Shown in pieces: positions 26,484 through 35,511 of a DNA stretch of 64,000 nt; the first letter of the stretch is position 1, and the number at the start of each line of letters is the position of its first letter. The stretch is from Brevibacillus_H ginsengisoli (GTDB lineage: Bacteria; Bacillota; Bacilli; Brevibacillales; Brevibacillaceae). The stretch lies in the NCBI RefSeq assembly GCF_050113715.1, contig NZ_JBNJQR010000004.1, forward strand, positions 124,001 to 188,000, in the 5' to 3' direction. Both the position numbers and the translations under genes were made by a program. Under the pieces are notes generated by a model. That model did not search any database, was not told where the DNA came from, and saw only the letters and a list, made by a program, of their open reading frames with translations.

Positions 26484-26897
26484 TTAGTTTTCCTCCCTGA
26501 CATTTTGGTTGTTATCATCAAGCCACTTCAAGTTCTTGAACAGTTCATCTCTACTGTAGGTAGCTAACTCGAAGTTGTTGGACATGACAATTGCATTCGT
26601 TGGACAAACCTCTGTGCACAAATCACAGAGAATACAAATCTCAAAGTTAATATCATAGGTATCGATGATTTTACCCTTTTTCGTTGGATCTGGATGAGCT
26701 TTACCAGTTAAGGAGATACACTCCGTTGGGCAAATCCTTGCACATTGGTTACAAACAATGCATTTCTCAGGTGAGAAGTGCTGAATCCCACGAAAACGTG
26801 GCGGCATAGGATATGGCACGTCAGGATAAAAGTGCGTCACTTTTTTCTCCGTCAGCTGCTTTAAGATAAATCCCAGCCCTTTTGCAAAGCCTAGCAT
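26484..26897 (-). CDS. nuoI: NADH-quinone oxidoreductase subunit I (2x[4Fe-4S])
   Basis: 137 residues with two ferredoxin motifs, CIVCNQCARICP and CILCDLCTEVCP, which bind clusters N6a and N6b. In full complex I it passes electrons from NuoG to NuoB. NuoEFG are absent from this operon, so its electron source here is unknown. The N-terminus (FILKQLTEKKVTHFYP) is the usual membrane-surface helix. Start ATG at 26897. Confidence 0.96.
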   Translation of the reverse strand: MLGFAKGLGFILKQLTEKKVTHFYPDVPYPMPPRFRGIQHFSPEKCIVCNQCARICPTECISLTGKAHPDPTKKGKIIDTYDINFEICILCDLCTEVCPTNAIVMSNNFELATYSRDELFKNLKWLDDNNQNVREEN

Positions 26898-26935
26898 GGT
26901 GTTTCCCCCCTTACGATTTGAATGGCTTTAGCGGC

Positions 26936-27949
26936 TTACTGCCCCAACGAGCCGTTCTGAATAGAGATAACAACGGCAGTTAGCAGTATGTTGAACAGCG
27001 CGAGCGGCAGAAGCCCCTTCCATGCAAATGACATCAGTTGGTCAGCACGCAAGCGAGGCATCGTAGCGCGAATCCAGAATTGGAAGAAGACATACAGCGA
27101 AAACTTCAAAATAAACCATACGATCCCTGGAATAAAGTTAAGCGCTTGGCATGGTGGAAGCCATCCACCAAGGAACAAGATCGTGATCAATGAACCCATT
27201 CCGAACATATACACATACTCGGAAAGGAAGAACATCGCCATACGGAAGCCAGTGTACTCCGTATGATAACCAGATACCAACTCTGATTCAGCTTCTGGCA
27301 AGTCGAACGGCGTTCTGTTCAACTCAGCCTGTGCGGCGATAAGGAATACGATAAACCCAAGGAATTGAGGTACGATATTCCAAACATCGCGTTGGCCCTC
27401 AACGATATCAATCAAGTTCATGCTACCTGTCATCAAGAGAATCCCAACGACGGACATGACAAGCGGAACCTCATAACTGATCATTTGGGCAGCTGAACGC
27501 AGACCACCGATCAAGGAATACTTGTTGTTGGATGCCCATCCACCCATGATGATCCCGATAACAGTAATACCGGATACCGCCATGTAATAGAGCACACCGA
27601 TTCCTAAATCTGCGAAATGTATTTTATCCGTAAAAGGAAGGACAGCAAGAACGGCAAAGGCAGGTGCATATGCCATTACAGGAGCCAATGTGAACAATAC
27701 CTTATCCGCATTTTTAGGGCGAATGTCTTCTTTTAATAAAAGCTTGGATACGTCTGCTACGGTTTGAAGCAATCCAAGTGGTCCTACACGGTTTGGTCCA
27801 ATACGAAGCTGCATCCAACCGATTACTTTACGCTCAAAATAAATTGCGTACGTAACAAAACCAAGAAGTACAGCAAGCATGACTACTCCAGCTAACAGAA
27901 AGAGCACGACATTCAAAAAGGAAGGAGCCTGATGCAAGAGTTCATTCAT
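26936..27949 (-). CDS. nuoH: NADH-quinone oxidoreductase subunit H
   Basis: 337 residues, eight or more membrane helices; it forms the quinone-binding chamber at the membrane interface. Seen: ERKVIGWMQLRIGPNRVGPLG near residue 40 and the acidic loop TPFDLPEAESELVSGYHTEY. Start and nuoD stop share one base (TAATG). Confidence 0.97.
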   Translation of the reverse strand: MNELLHQAPSFLNVVLFLLAGVVMLAVLLGFVTYAIYFERKVIGWMQLRIGPNRVGPLGLLQTVADVSKLLLKEDIRPKNADKVLFTLAPVMAYAPAFAVLAVLPFTDKIHFADLGIGVLYYMAVSGITVIGIIMGGWASNNKYSLIGGLRSAAQMISYEVPLVMSVVGILLMTGSMNLIDIVEGQRDVWNIVPQFLGFIVFLIAAQAELNRTPFDLPEAESELVSGYHTEYTGFRMAMFFLSEYVYMFGMGSLITILFLGGWLPPCQALNFIPGIVWFILKFSLYVFFQFWIRATMPRLRADQLMSFAWKGLLPLALFNILLTAVVISIQNGSLGQ

Positions 27950-29097
27950 TATCCGTCAACCTCCCCTAATACAATGTCAATACTTCCTAAGATCGCAATC
28001 ATATTGGCCATGTTCTCGCCTACTAGTAAGCTCGGCAGAATTTGAAGGTTATTAAAGGAAGGACGACGCAGCTTCAAGCGCCACGGCTTATCCTTACCTT
28101 GGCTGGAAATGTAGACCCCGATCTCTCCACGAGGTGCTTCAATCCGGACGTAAGTTTCACCAGCAGGTGGACGAAGAACTTTTGGTGCCTTGCCCATGAT
28201 CTCTCCCTCTTCTGGGAATTGATCAAGCGCCTGCTCCAGGATGCGAAGCGATTGTTCCATCTCAGCCAAACGCAGTTGATAGCGAGACATACAGTCGCCT
28301 TCAGTCGCAGTTGGCACATCAAATTCAAAACGATTATAAATGCTATATGGCTCGTCTTTGCGAAGATCCCACTTCTCTCCTGTGCAGCGAAGCATGACGC
28401 CTGACAAAGAATGATTGAGAGCAGTCTCTCGATCGTACTTGCCAATGCCTGTAATACGATGAATAAAGATTTCGTTGCCACTTACAAGCTGATGATAGTT
28501 AGGCAATTCCTTTTTAAAATATTGTACGAATTCTTTCGCTTTCTCAATCCATCCTGCAGGAGCATCCCATTTCACTCCACCTACACGCATGTAGTTGTAC
28601 GTCAAACGAGCACCGCACAATTCATTGAATAGACCAAGAATCATTTCACGGTCACGGAAAGCGAACAAGAAAGGGCTCATTGCACCAATATCAAGCAGAT
28701 AAGTTCCCCACCAAACCATGTGGCTGGCAATCCGGTTCAATTCCATAACAATGACGCGAAGGAATTCCGCTTTCTCAGGTATCTCCAATCCCATCATCGT
28801 TTCTACCGCATGACAAAGCACATAGTTGTTCGTCATGGAAGAAAGGTAGTCAAGACGATCCGTATATGGAATGATTTGCGTATAGTTAAGGTTCTCGGCT
28901 AACTTCTCGGTTCCACGATGCAAGTAACCGATCACCGGGGTCGCCTCTTTAATCGTTTCACCGTCAATTTTTACAACCAGACGAAAAACACCGTGTGTAC
29001 TTGGATGCTGAGGACCAACGTTCAACAGCATTTCCTCGGTACGGAGACCAGTATTAGGATTAGAATTATTTCCTAGTGTTGTGATATCAAGACTCAT
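27949..29097 (-). CDS. nuoD: NADH-quinone oxidoreductase subunit D (49 kDa-type)
   Basis: 382 residues, hydrophilic subunit that with NuoB forms the quinone-reduction site. Seen: NVGPQHPSTHGVFR, in which the His contacts quinone, GYLHRGTEKL, and the C-terminal LPSLLVGENMANMIAILGSIDIVLGEVDG with the conserved Asp. It resembles the large subunit of group 4 NiFe hydrogenases but lacks the paired CxxC metal ligands, so it is NuoD. Three bases separate it from nuoC. Confidence 0.97.
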   Translation of the reverse strand: MSLDITTLGNNSNPNTGLRTEEMLLNVGPQHPSTHGVFRLVVKIDGETIKEATPVIGYLHRGTEKLAENLNYTQIIPYTDRLDYLSSMTNNYVLCHAVETMMGLEIPEKAEFLRVIVMELNRIASHMVWWGTYLLDIGAMSPFLFAFRDREMILGLFNELCGARLTYNYMRVGGVKWDAPAGWIEKAKEFVQYFKKELPNYHQLVSGNEIFIHRITGIGKYDRETALNHSLSGVMLRCTGEKWDLRKDEPYSIYNRFEFDVPTATEGDCMSRYQLRLAEMEQSLRILEQALDQFPEEGEIMGKAPKVLRPPAGETYVRIEAPRGEIGVYISSQGKDKPWRLKLRRPSFNNLQILPSLLVGENMANMIAILGSIDIVLGEVDG

Positions 29098-29100
29098 CTC

Positions 29101-30135
29101 CTACACCCCCTCATCAAACGGTACATAGTCTTTACGTAGCGGATGGCCTACCCAGTCATCAGACAGCATAATTCGACGCAAATCGTTATGTCCTGGGAAA
29201 TTAATTCCTAACAAGTCATACGTTTCGCGCTCATTGTAATTGGCGCCTGCCCAGATATCCATTACGGATGCTACAGATGGTTTTTCGCGATTTGTTTTCA
29301 CTTTCACCGCAATACTTTGACGATTTTTGTAAGAATAGAGATGGTAGTAGACCTCCATATGATTCTCATAATCTACCCCATGCAGGTTTGAAAGATATTC
29401 AAAATGAAGTTCGCTATCTTCTTTTAAAAGTTTTGCTACATCATGCAACTTCTCATTTTTAACGATGATCGTCGGAACTTCTTTCGCCAATTGATTGATA
29501 TAGGAGTCTTCTAATACATCTGCACCAAACTTGGCGGTGATTACTTTCACATACTTATCTAAGTACGGCTGATATTTAGAAGGAGCTTTCGGAGTTTCTT
29601 CGGCAGCACCTGTGTCTGCGGCGCCTGTAGCTTTAGCCTTTGCTGCAGCTGCTGCGGCCGCTTTTGCTTTGGCGGCGGCTGCGGCCTTGGCCTTGGCGTC
29701 ATCATCTCCGCCTGCTTCTCCTGTTGCTCCACCCTCAGCTTCACGCGCTGCCTTGGCTTTCGCTGCTGCTGCTGCGGCCGCTTTTGCTTTAGCGGCGGCT
29801 GCTGCTTTCGCCTTGGCGTCTGCATCATCTCCGCCTGCTTCTCCTGTTGCTCCACCTTCAGCTTCACGCGCTGCCTTGGCTTTCGCTGCTGCTGCAGCTG
29901 CTGCGGCCGCTTTTGCTTTGGCGGCGGCTGCGGCCTTTGCTTTTGCAATTTCGTCAGAGTTTGCAGAGGATTCTTCTGCCTGTTGTGGGGAAGCTTTTGT
30001 TTCTGGAGCAGCTGTTTGGGTACCAGCTTCAGTTGACTGTTCCTTCAAACGACGCATTTCTTCAGCTTTCGCCTTGGCTGCAGCTGCGGCGGCTGCTTTT
30101 TCTTCTGGAGTTGGCTTGCGTTTTTCTTCACTCAT
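29101..30135 (-). CDS. nuoC: NADH-quinone oxidoreductase subunit C with a long Ala/Lys repeat N-terminus
   Basis: 344 residues, about twice a simple NuoC. The conserved 30-kDa-subunit domain is the last 150 residues or so: ANYNERETYDLLGINFPGHNDLRRIMLSDDWVGHPLRKDYVPFDE. The first 190 residues are low-complexity Ala/Lys helices (KAKAAAAAKAKAA units) broken by Gly/Glu/Asp linkers (AREAEGGATGEAGGDD), encoded by a 123-bp tandem repeat. The domain docks NuoC against NuoD and NuoB; the extension has no known role that I can name. The start overlaps the nuoB stop (ATGA). Confidence 0.95.
   Translation of the reverse strand: MSEEKRKPTPEEKAAAAAAAKAKAEEMRRLKEQSTEAGTQTAAPETKASPQQAEESSANSDEIAKAKAAAAAKAKAAAAAAAAAKAKAAREAEGGATGEAGGDDADAKAKAAAAAKAKAAAAAAAKAKAAREAEGGATGEAGGDDDAKAKAAAAAKAKAAAAAAAKAKATGAADTGAAEETPKAPSKYQPYLDKYVKVITAKFGADVLEDSYINQLAKEVPTIIVKNEKLHDVAKLLKEDSELHFEYLSNLHGVDYENHMEVYYHLYSYKNRQSIAVKVKTNREKPSVASVMDIWAGANYNERETYDLLGINFPGHNDLRRIMLSDDWVGHPLRKDYVPFDEGV
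29641..29940. repeat. 123-bp tandem repeat within nuoC
   Basis: The block beginning ATCATCTCCGCCTGCTTCTC at 29701 recurs at 29824, giving a 123-bp (41-codon) period. A partial third unit covers about 29641-29700. It is GC-rich compared with its surroundings. Confidence 0.8.
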
Positions 30136-30650
30136 TGACTGGTCACCTTCTTCCCAGTCTTCGCTTCATAGCGGATCTTCTCTTGTAATTTATTGATACC
30201 ATAAATAAGAGCAACGGGACTTGGAGGGCACCCAGGTATGTACACATCTACCGGAACAATCTGGTCTACTCCTTTTACAACGCTATAGGACTTGATGTAA
30301 GGTCCACCTGCAGTAGCACAGGAACCCATGGCGATTACCCATTTAGGTTCTGGCATTTGATCGTACAGTCTGCGCAAAAGTGGAGCCATTTTCTTCGTTA
30401 CAGTACCAGCAACAATCATAACGTCAGAGTGACGAGGCGACGCGCGGAAGATAACACCAAAACGGTCAAGGTCAAAATTAGAACCACCTGATGCCATCAT
30501 CTCGATCGCGCAACAAGCCAAACCGAAAGACAACGGCCAAAGCGAGTTGCTTCGAACCCAACCTTTGAGTGTCTCCATTGACGTCAACATGACGTTGCGT
30601 TTTATTTCTTCCTGAAGTTCAGGGGCGACATTCGTAAGATCTAGCTCCAT
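30132..30650 (-). CDS. nuoB: NADH-quinone oxidoreductase subunit B
   Basis: 172 residues. It binds the last cluster, N2 [4Fe-4S]. All four ligands are visible: the adjacent pair in LACCAIEMMA, the Cys in MGSCATAGG and the Cys in PGCPPSP. It overlaps nuoA by ten bases and nuoC by four. AGAAGGTG precedes the ATG at 30650. Confidence 0.97.
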   Translation of the reverse strand: MELDLTNVAPELQEEIKRNVMLTSMETLKGWVRSNSLWPLSFGLACCAIEMMASGGSNFDLDRFGVIFRASPRHSDVMIVAGTVTKKMAPLLRRLYDQMPEPKWVIAMGSCATAGGPYIKSYSVVKGVDQIVPVDVYIPGCPPSPVALIYGINKLQEKIRYEAKTGKKVTSQ

Positions 30651-31012
30651 TCAAGCACCTTCTTTCTCCAGGCATACACTAATCCAACGACTAAAAGGAG
30701 GATAAATATAACCATTTCAATTAACGCAAAAAGGCCTAGCTGATTATATGCTACTGCCCATGGATAGAGAAACAATGTTTCAACGTCAAAAATAACAAAC
30801 AGCAGGGCGAAAATGTAATACTTAACATTAAAACGTACCCAACTGTCACCTACTGGAATGTTCCCGCTTTCATAAGTGGTCTGCTTTTCTGGGTTTGGTT
30901 TATGAGGTCGAACTAACCGTCCGACAATACTAACCGAACCAACTGGAAGCAGTACACCTAGGAAAATAAAGACAGCAACAATCAAATAATTATTTGCATA
31001 GATTGCACTCAT
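30641..31012 (-). CDS. nuoA: NADH-quinone oxidoreductase subunit A
   Basis: 123 residues with three membrane helices. The KPNPEKQTTYESGNIPVG loop and VIFDVETLFLYPWAVAY are the NuoA/ND3 signature. The frame is open to 31090, but the ATG at 31012, seven bases after GGAGGGG, is the real start; the longer form would span the promoter at 31058-31086. First gene of the nuo operon. Confidence 0.96.
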   Translation of the reverse strand: MSAIYANNYLIVAVFIFLGVLLPVGSVSIVGRLVRPHKPNPEKQTTYESGNIPVGDSWVRFNVKYYIFALLFVIFDVETLFLYPWAVAYNQLGLFALIEMVIFILLLVVGLVYAWRKKVLEWS

Positions 31013-31057
31013 CGCAATTCCCCTCCGTTGTACTGAGTACAAGAAAATACCTACATT

Positions 31058-31086
31058 ATTATAGCAAATGCCCATTCTTGTGTCTA
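31058..31086 (-). promoter_or_regulatory. Sigma-A promoter of the nuo operon
   Basis: TAGACA (31081-31086), 17 bases, then TATAAT (31058-31063) with an extended TGC just before the -10. It lies about 45 bases upstream of nuoA. Confidence 0.75.
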
Positions 31087-31129
31087 ACAAAAGCCTTACT
31101 ATTGTTAAAAGTTGTTAGCAAAAACCACT

Positions 31130-31173
31130 TGACATAAAATAGAAGAGGCTTAGAGATATTGTCCCTAAGCCTT
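31130..31173 (-). terminator. Hairpin between nuoA and the S8 protease gene
   Basis: AGGCTTAG (31146-31153) pairs with CTAAGCCT (31165-31172); the minus strand continues CTTCTATTTTATG. It is a moderate terminator for the protease gene. Confidence 0.55.
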
Positions 31174-31233
31174 TACACCATTAACCCTATTTTAATACTC
31201 ATACCCAATATTTAAGGTTGGAATACGTTATGA

Positions 31234-34200
31234 CTACTCCTTAGCAGGCAGAGTAACATCGAATTTAATAATCTTATTGATGCTTGAATCGTAAGCAGAA
31301 GCAATTTTCACTTTAAGAGTTACTTTTGTTTCTTTCGTTGGCAATTCAAGCAAGATACCATCTTTGCTAATGTAGTTCTTTTTAGAGCTGGATATCACTT
31401 CGTATGTGAGATTGTGAACGTGTGTAGGCAAAGACAGCACTGCGTCGCCAACTACTTTGGTATTGACACTGTTTGGCACGAAGTTCGCGGCAGCTTTCGC
31501 AACATCTTTCTTTAACTGATCCTTGTCTATCTTTACCGAACTATCCTTAATTGAAAATGTTTTGTAAGCAGTATAATAGTTTTCAGTTGTTTTCTTTTCT
31601 GGATCGTATACATATCCGGCAATCACCATTTGATACTCTCCATTTGCCAGATGCTTCACAATCTCTCTTCCGCGACTATCTTTTGAACCATCAACATAGG
31701 AACCATCAATACCTTCAAATTTGATATTGCCCGGCTTGATATTTTTCCAAGTTGGTTCGCCGGCTTCATCAAGATCCATGTATTCAGCGAGCGTTCCAAT
31801 AAACTTGTCGTCGTATCCATACACTTCCAAGGTAACCAAGTTGATATCATCAGCCTGCAATACAGCAGTCACGTCGATCGAATCGTCTTTACCATCACCG
31901 TTCGGAGTAATGAATCCATTAGACAATTCGTACTCGTCAAAGCCCGTAGAATTATCTTCGCGCTTGTCGCCAACATGAACGACAAATGGCAGGTGCAAAT
32001 CAGGATTGCCATCTTTGCTCTTCAACAGAACTTCACCTTCATAAATGCCATCTTTTGTATTTTTGGAAGGTGACAACTCCAGATGGAAAGAAGTTGCCTT
32101 GCCTCTGGAAGCTTTAACAATATCCTGATCTACATTAACCTTGATATCTTCCGCATCATCACCGTGCATGACCACTTCGGCTTCATATGTCACCTGGTCG
32201 TCAGAGGTGTTTTTGATCTGAAGCTCTTTGGTGACTGGCTTGCTTCCAGCGGCCATCAATCCAAAGGAGATATTATCACCATTGTAGATAATTTCTTTGG
32301 TAGTATGGTCGGTATTCATTACTTTTACCTTTTCAACGGTCTCAAGCAGAGCAGGGGTTTTGATAGCGTTGGCCATGTTGACACGACCTGCGCCTTGCGT
32401 ATAAACATCGTACAATTTATTGGACGGATCTTTAATTTCTTCCGCTGTATTGGCAAGAGCAGCTTTTACGTCGTATGGCGTCCACTCAGGATGCTCTTGT
32501 TTCAAGAGCGCGGCCAATCCTGCTATATGCGGAGCAGCCATGCTTGTTCCTTGGAGACGCGCATAAGCATCGCTGTAACTAGCATCCTTATTTTCTTTTC
32601 CATACGCAGGAACACTAGAGAGAATCGCCGTTCCAGGAGCGAGCAGGTCAGGTTTGATCGCATAGTTTCCATCCATAGCAGGACCACGGGAACTGAACTC
32701 CGCTACTTCGTCACCAGGTTTGGTAACCGCATCAAACGCCGCACCAAATGTAAAATTAACTGGCTTGTCTGGGTTTGCAAGCATTTCTTTCGCTAGCTTA
32801 CGTCCTTCTGCCCCTTTCATGTTAAAGGCAGGTACAAAGCCTGGATCGTCTCCAAGGAATGTCTGAATATAATCGGTTCTTCCGGGGAAATCCAAATTTC
32901 CATTTCCATTAAACATTACAACTGCAACAGCTCCTGCTTTTTTCGCGTTGGTGATTTTGACACCCATGTCAATGGTTCCGCGTCCTACGAGTGCTACCTT
33001 GCCTTTTACATCTACTTTCTTGAAGTCGTCTTCGGTGCCAATGTTAGCATAAACCCCTGTCAACGGCTTCGCGCCTAATAATGAAGCAAAATTGTTGTTT
33101 CCTTTTTCCCAGCCCATGGCATATAGTTCAAAGTCTTGAGCTTTGCCACCGCCAAGGTTGACGCTCAGACTCGCTTTATACGTGTCAACAGGCGTGGTTG
33201 CAGCACCTACGGAAATCGGCAAAAGCGCATCCGCCGGTGTGCCAGCAGTATAGTATCTAGGGCCTGCGTTCCCATTCGCTACGCAAGCAACGACACCCGC
33301 CAATGTGGCATTCGTTAATGCGATTGAATCAGGCGAGAACGGATCATGATTGTCATCAGAACCAAGGGAAAGGTTAATGACATCCATTCCGTCTTTTACC
33401 GCATGTTCGATCCCGTCAATTACTTGTGCCGAACTGCCCGTACCTCCAGTAGGGCTTGGACCTAGAACACGATACACATACAGGTCAGCCTCATAGGCAA
33501 TCCCTTTCACCGTCTTGTCAGAATCCTTGTTTGCATTGCGCCCTACAATCGTACCAGATACGTGCGAACCGTGTTCAGTCGGATATTCTTGCACTGGCAT
33601 CGTTTCATATGGATCGTCATCATCATCAATGGAGTCATATCCACCCTTGAAAGCATCCTTCAAATCCGGATGGAGATAATCCACTCCCGTATCGATAACC
33701 CCTACTTTGACTCCCTTACCCGTCAATTTTTTAGCCCACGCTTCTGGTACTCCGATTTGTTTCAATGGATTCATGTCATATCTTGTCTTCGAATCTTGTG
33801 TGGTGACCGAACCTTCTTTTTCGATAGGCAACGCATAGTATGTGCTATTTTCATAGACGGAAACAACATTTGGGAGCTTGGCCAGCTCTGGAACTTGATT
33901 TGCTGGAACCTCGATTTCCATCGCGTTGATCAAATAGCTGAACTTCCGTTGGACATCCAGATCAATTCCAGATTTTTCAGCGGCTTTCTTAAACGATTTT
34001 TGTTCTTGATTTACAGCAGAATCAACAGATTTTTCCGAAAAACTACGTAGTTCTTTTTTAGAAGCCAAGGATTTGGCAACAACTACAGGATTGGTTTTAA
34101 ATTGGACAATGACACTGATCTTCTTTTTTGATTTGGTGTCAATATTTTCTGATATTTTTGCACCTTTAACTTCCTGCTTTATATCAAGCAAACTTCCATT

Positions 34201-34323
34201 TGTTACGTGAGAGGACTGGATTTGGCTGAGCCCAGCAGCCGAAACGGTATTAAAAGGGATTCCACTTAAAACAACAGATGCTGCGAGAGAAAATGACGCA
34301 AATTTGGTTAGTGTTTTTTTCAA
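31234..34323 (-). CDS. vpr: Secreted subtilisin-like S8 protease, Vpr type
   Basis: 1,029 residues. Layout: signal peptide (1-29), inhibitor-I9-like propeptide (about 65-165), peptidase S8 domain with Asp211 (GVIDTGVD), His251 (EHGSHVSG) and Ser near 590 (GTSMAAPHIAG), a PA domain inserted between His and Ser (KVALVGRG, GAVAVVMFNGNG), then Ig-like C-terminal domains including a FITPNGDGKDDSIDV calcium-binding turn. This order is that of B. subtilis Vpr, but longer at the C-terminus. It would act outside the cell. The start is TTG at 34323 with GTGAGG upstream. The symbol is by domain similarity; other S8A proteases with PA inserts are possible. Confidence 0.88.
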   Translation of the reverse strand: MKKTLTKFASFSLAASVVLSGIPFNTVSAAGLSQIQSSHVTNGSLLDIKQEVKGAKISENIDTKSKKKISVIVQFKTNPVVVAKSLASKKELRSFSEKSVDSAVNQEQKSFKKAAEKSGIDLDVQRKFSYLINAMEIEVPANQVPELAKLPNVVSVYENSTYYALPIEKEGSVTTQDSKTRYDMNPLKQIGVPEAWAKKLTGKGVKVGVIDTGVDYLHPDLKDAFKGGYDSIDDDDDPYETMPVQEYPTEHGSHVSGTIVGRNANKDSDKTVKGIAYEADLYVYRVLGPSPTGGTGSSAQVIDGIEHAVKDGMDVINLSLGSDDNHDPFSPDSIALTNATLAGVVACVANGNAGPRYYTAGTPADALLPISVGAATTPVDTYKASLSVNLGGGKAQDFELYAMGWEKGNNNFASLLGAKPLTGVYANIGTEDDFKKVDVKGKVALVGRGTIDMGVKITNAKKAGAVAVVMFNGNGNLDFPGRTDYIQTFLGDDPGFVPAFNMKGAEGRKLAKEMLANPDKPVNFTFGAAFDAVTKPGDEVAEFSSRGPAMDGNYAIKPDLLAPGTAILSSVPAYGKENKDASYSDAYARLQGTSMAAPHIAGLAALLKQEHPEWTPYDVKAALANTAEEIKDPSNKLYDVYTQGAGRVNMANAIKTPALLETVEKVKVMNTDHTTKEIIYNGDNISFGLMAAGSKPVTKELQIKNTSDDQVTYEAEVVMHGDDAEDIKVNVDQDIVKASRGKATSFHLELSPSKNTKDGIYEGEVLLKSKDGNPDLHLPFVVHVGDKREDNSTGFDEYELSNGFITPNGDGKDDSIDVTAVLQADDINLVTLEVYGYDDKFIGTLAEYMDLDEAGEPTWKNIKPGNIKFEGIDGSYVDGSKDSRGREIVKHLANGEYQMVIAGYVYDPEKKTTENYYTAYKTFSIKDSSVKIDKDQLKKDVAKAAANFVPNSVNTKVVGDAVLSLPTHVHNLTYEVISSSKKNYISKDGILLELPTKETKVTLKVKIASAYDSSINKIIKFDVTLPAKE

Positions 34324-34477
34324 AGTTGTTTCCTCACTTTCTTTTTAAGAGAAAAATTATGAATTAAATGCCAATTCAGAATGATTCTACATAAAACACA
34401 AAAAACCTTTAGGTTACTTAAAAAAATTTTATAATTAAATATATTTTCTTTACAATTCTATCTAAATTAGCTGTAGA

Positions 34478-34511
34478 AACAAAAAAAGCGAAGAGTAATC
34501 TCCTCGCTTTG
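34478..34511 (-). terminator. Terminator after the 247-residue gene
   Basis: AAAGCGAGGAG and its near-complement form a stem (34485-34510) followed on the minus strand by TTTTTTTG. It lies 41 bases past the stop at 34553. Confidence 0.8.
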
Positions 34512-34552
34512 CCTTTGTTTTGAATTAGTTATGCAGTTAGGTGCTACGACAG

Positions 34553-35296
34553 CTATTGTACGGCTTGTGGGTTTGAATTTCCGAGGAAGTCTTCGTAAAT
34601 GCGTTCCCATACAATGTTGATTTCCATTTTCTCGTCTTCTGGAATGTCTTGAATATTATCAATTGGTTCACTTAAGTATGGAACCAATTTGATTAATACT
34701 TCAATCAACAACATATCGTTTACATTCAGCATTTCTTTCAAGTCTGCTTTGGATAAGTGGAAAACCTCATCATCTTTCTCATGCAAGGTCAAGATCAGTT
34801 TGCTGAACACAGGATGAACCAGTGCTTCAAGTTTGATGGAGTTTAAAGCCAATTTCTCCACATCTGTCAATGTAAACTTCTCTTGAACGTCCGGGAATGG
34901 GGTAATCGGAATATCCCATGTATCTTCTTTATCCAAGACAAGCCCCCACTTCAGAAGAAGTTCAATTGCTTCCTCACGTGAAGTTGGATACACATACCCT
35001 GAACGCTCCAGGAACTCTTTACTTTTTTGAAGGTGATCAACATATCCTTCATAGGACTCTTCAGACTTAAAGAGCGATTTATCAAGTGGAGCGAATGTAC
35101 TCTTCAATCCTCGGATATCATCAAGAGCCTTACTCATCTCATCTTTCGTCTCATATTTGGAAACGACATGACACAAGCTTTGAAATAAAACTTGCATCTC
35201 ATGCGAGAGAACACTGACCCAACCGTTGGTAGTAAAACCATTCGGAATGACTGTATCTTCACTCACCGTATTGCGGATATCACGAATCGTTTGCAT
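34553..35296 (-). CDS. Uncharacterised cytoplasmic protein
   Basis: 247 residues from the ATG at 35296, which has AAGGAGAG seven bases upstream; an in-frame extension to 35389 has no ribosome-binding site. It is acidic and mostly helical, with no signal peptide or membrane segment. About residues 20-45 (NGWVSVLSHEMQVLFQSLCHVVS) and 105-125 (YPTSREEAIELLLKWGLVL) look like ordered helical segments. They vaguely recall DUF6042 proteins, which I cannot confirm. It is a single-gene unit with its own -10 (35419-35424) and terminator, between atpC and the protease gene. No function can be given. Confidence 0.7.
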   Translation of the reverse strand: MQTIRDIRNTVSEDTVIPNGFTTNGWVSVLSHEMQVLFQSLCHVVSKYETKDEMSKALDDIRGLKSTFAPLDKSLFKSEESYEGYVDHLQKSKEFLERSGYVYPTSREEAIELLLKWGLVLDKEDTWDIPITPFPDVQEKFTLTDVEKLALNSIKLEALVHPVFSKLILTLHEKDDEVFHLSKADLKEMLNVNDMLLIEVLIKLVPYLSEPIDNIQDIPEDEKMEINIVWERIYEDFLGNSNPQAVQ

Positions 35297-35418
35297 GTGG
35301 ACACTCTCCTTGCTCAAATAGTAACACCATTGCTTGTAAGATTCCCCAAGGGGATTAGACTCACAACAAGATGCGTTGTGTTGGTTCATATGTATTAGTT
35401 TCTAAGGGTATCAGGTCT

Positions 35419-35424
35419 ATTATA
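35419..35424 (-). promoter_or_regulatory. Candidate -10 element of the 247-residue gene
   Basis: A perfect TATAAT about 120 bases before the start codon. No good -35 is seen at 16-18 bases, so this is tentative. The leader between them holds no clear structure. Confidence 0.35.
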
Positions 35425-35461
35425 TACATAATCGAGCCCAATTACTAGGAATCGTACAGGA

Positions 35462-35509
35462 TGCATAAATGAAACAAACCCTGCATGCATAACTGCAGCA
35501 GGGTTTGTA
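35462..35509 (-). terminator. Terminator of the atp operon
   Basis: ACAAACCCTGC and GCAGGGTTTGT form a perfect 11-bp stem (35475-35508); the minus strand continues TTCATTTATG. It starts three bases past the atpC stop. Confidence 0.8.
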
Positions 35510-35511
35510 AC

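Noticed and set aside
29612..30196. Plus-strand 194-codon frame rich in Ala
   Set aside because: Antisense of the GC-rich repeat in nuoC, where stop codons are rare on every strand.
32083..32796. Plus-strand 237-codon frame
   Set aside because: Antisense to the S8 protease gene; no ribosome-binding site or recognisable protein pattern.
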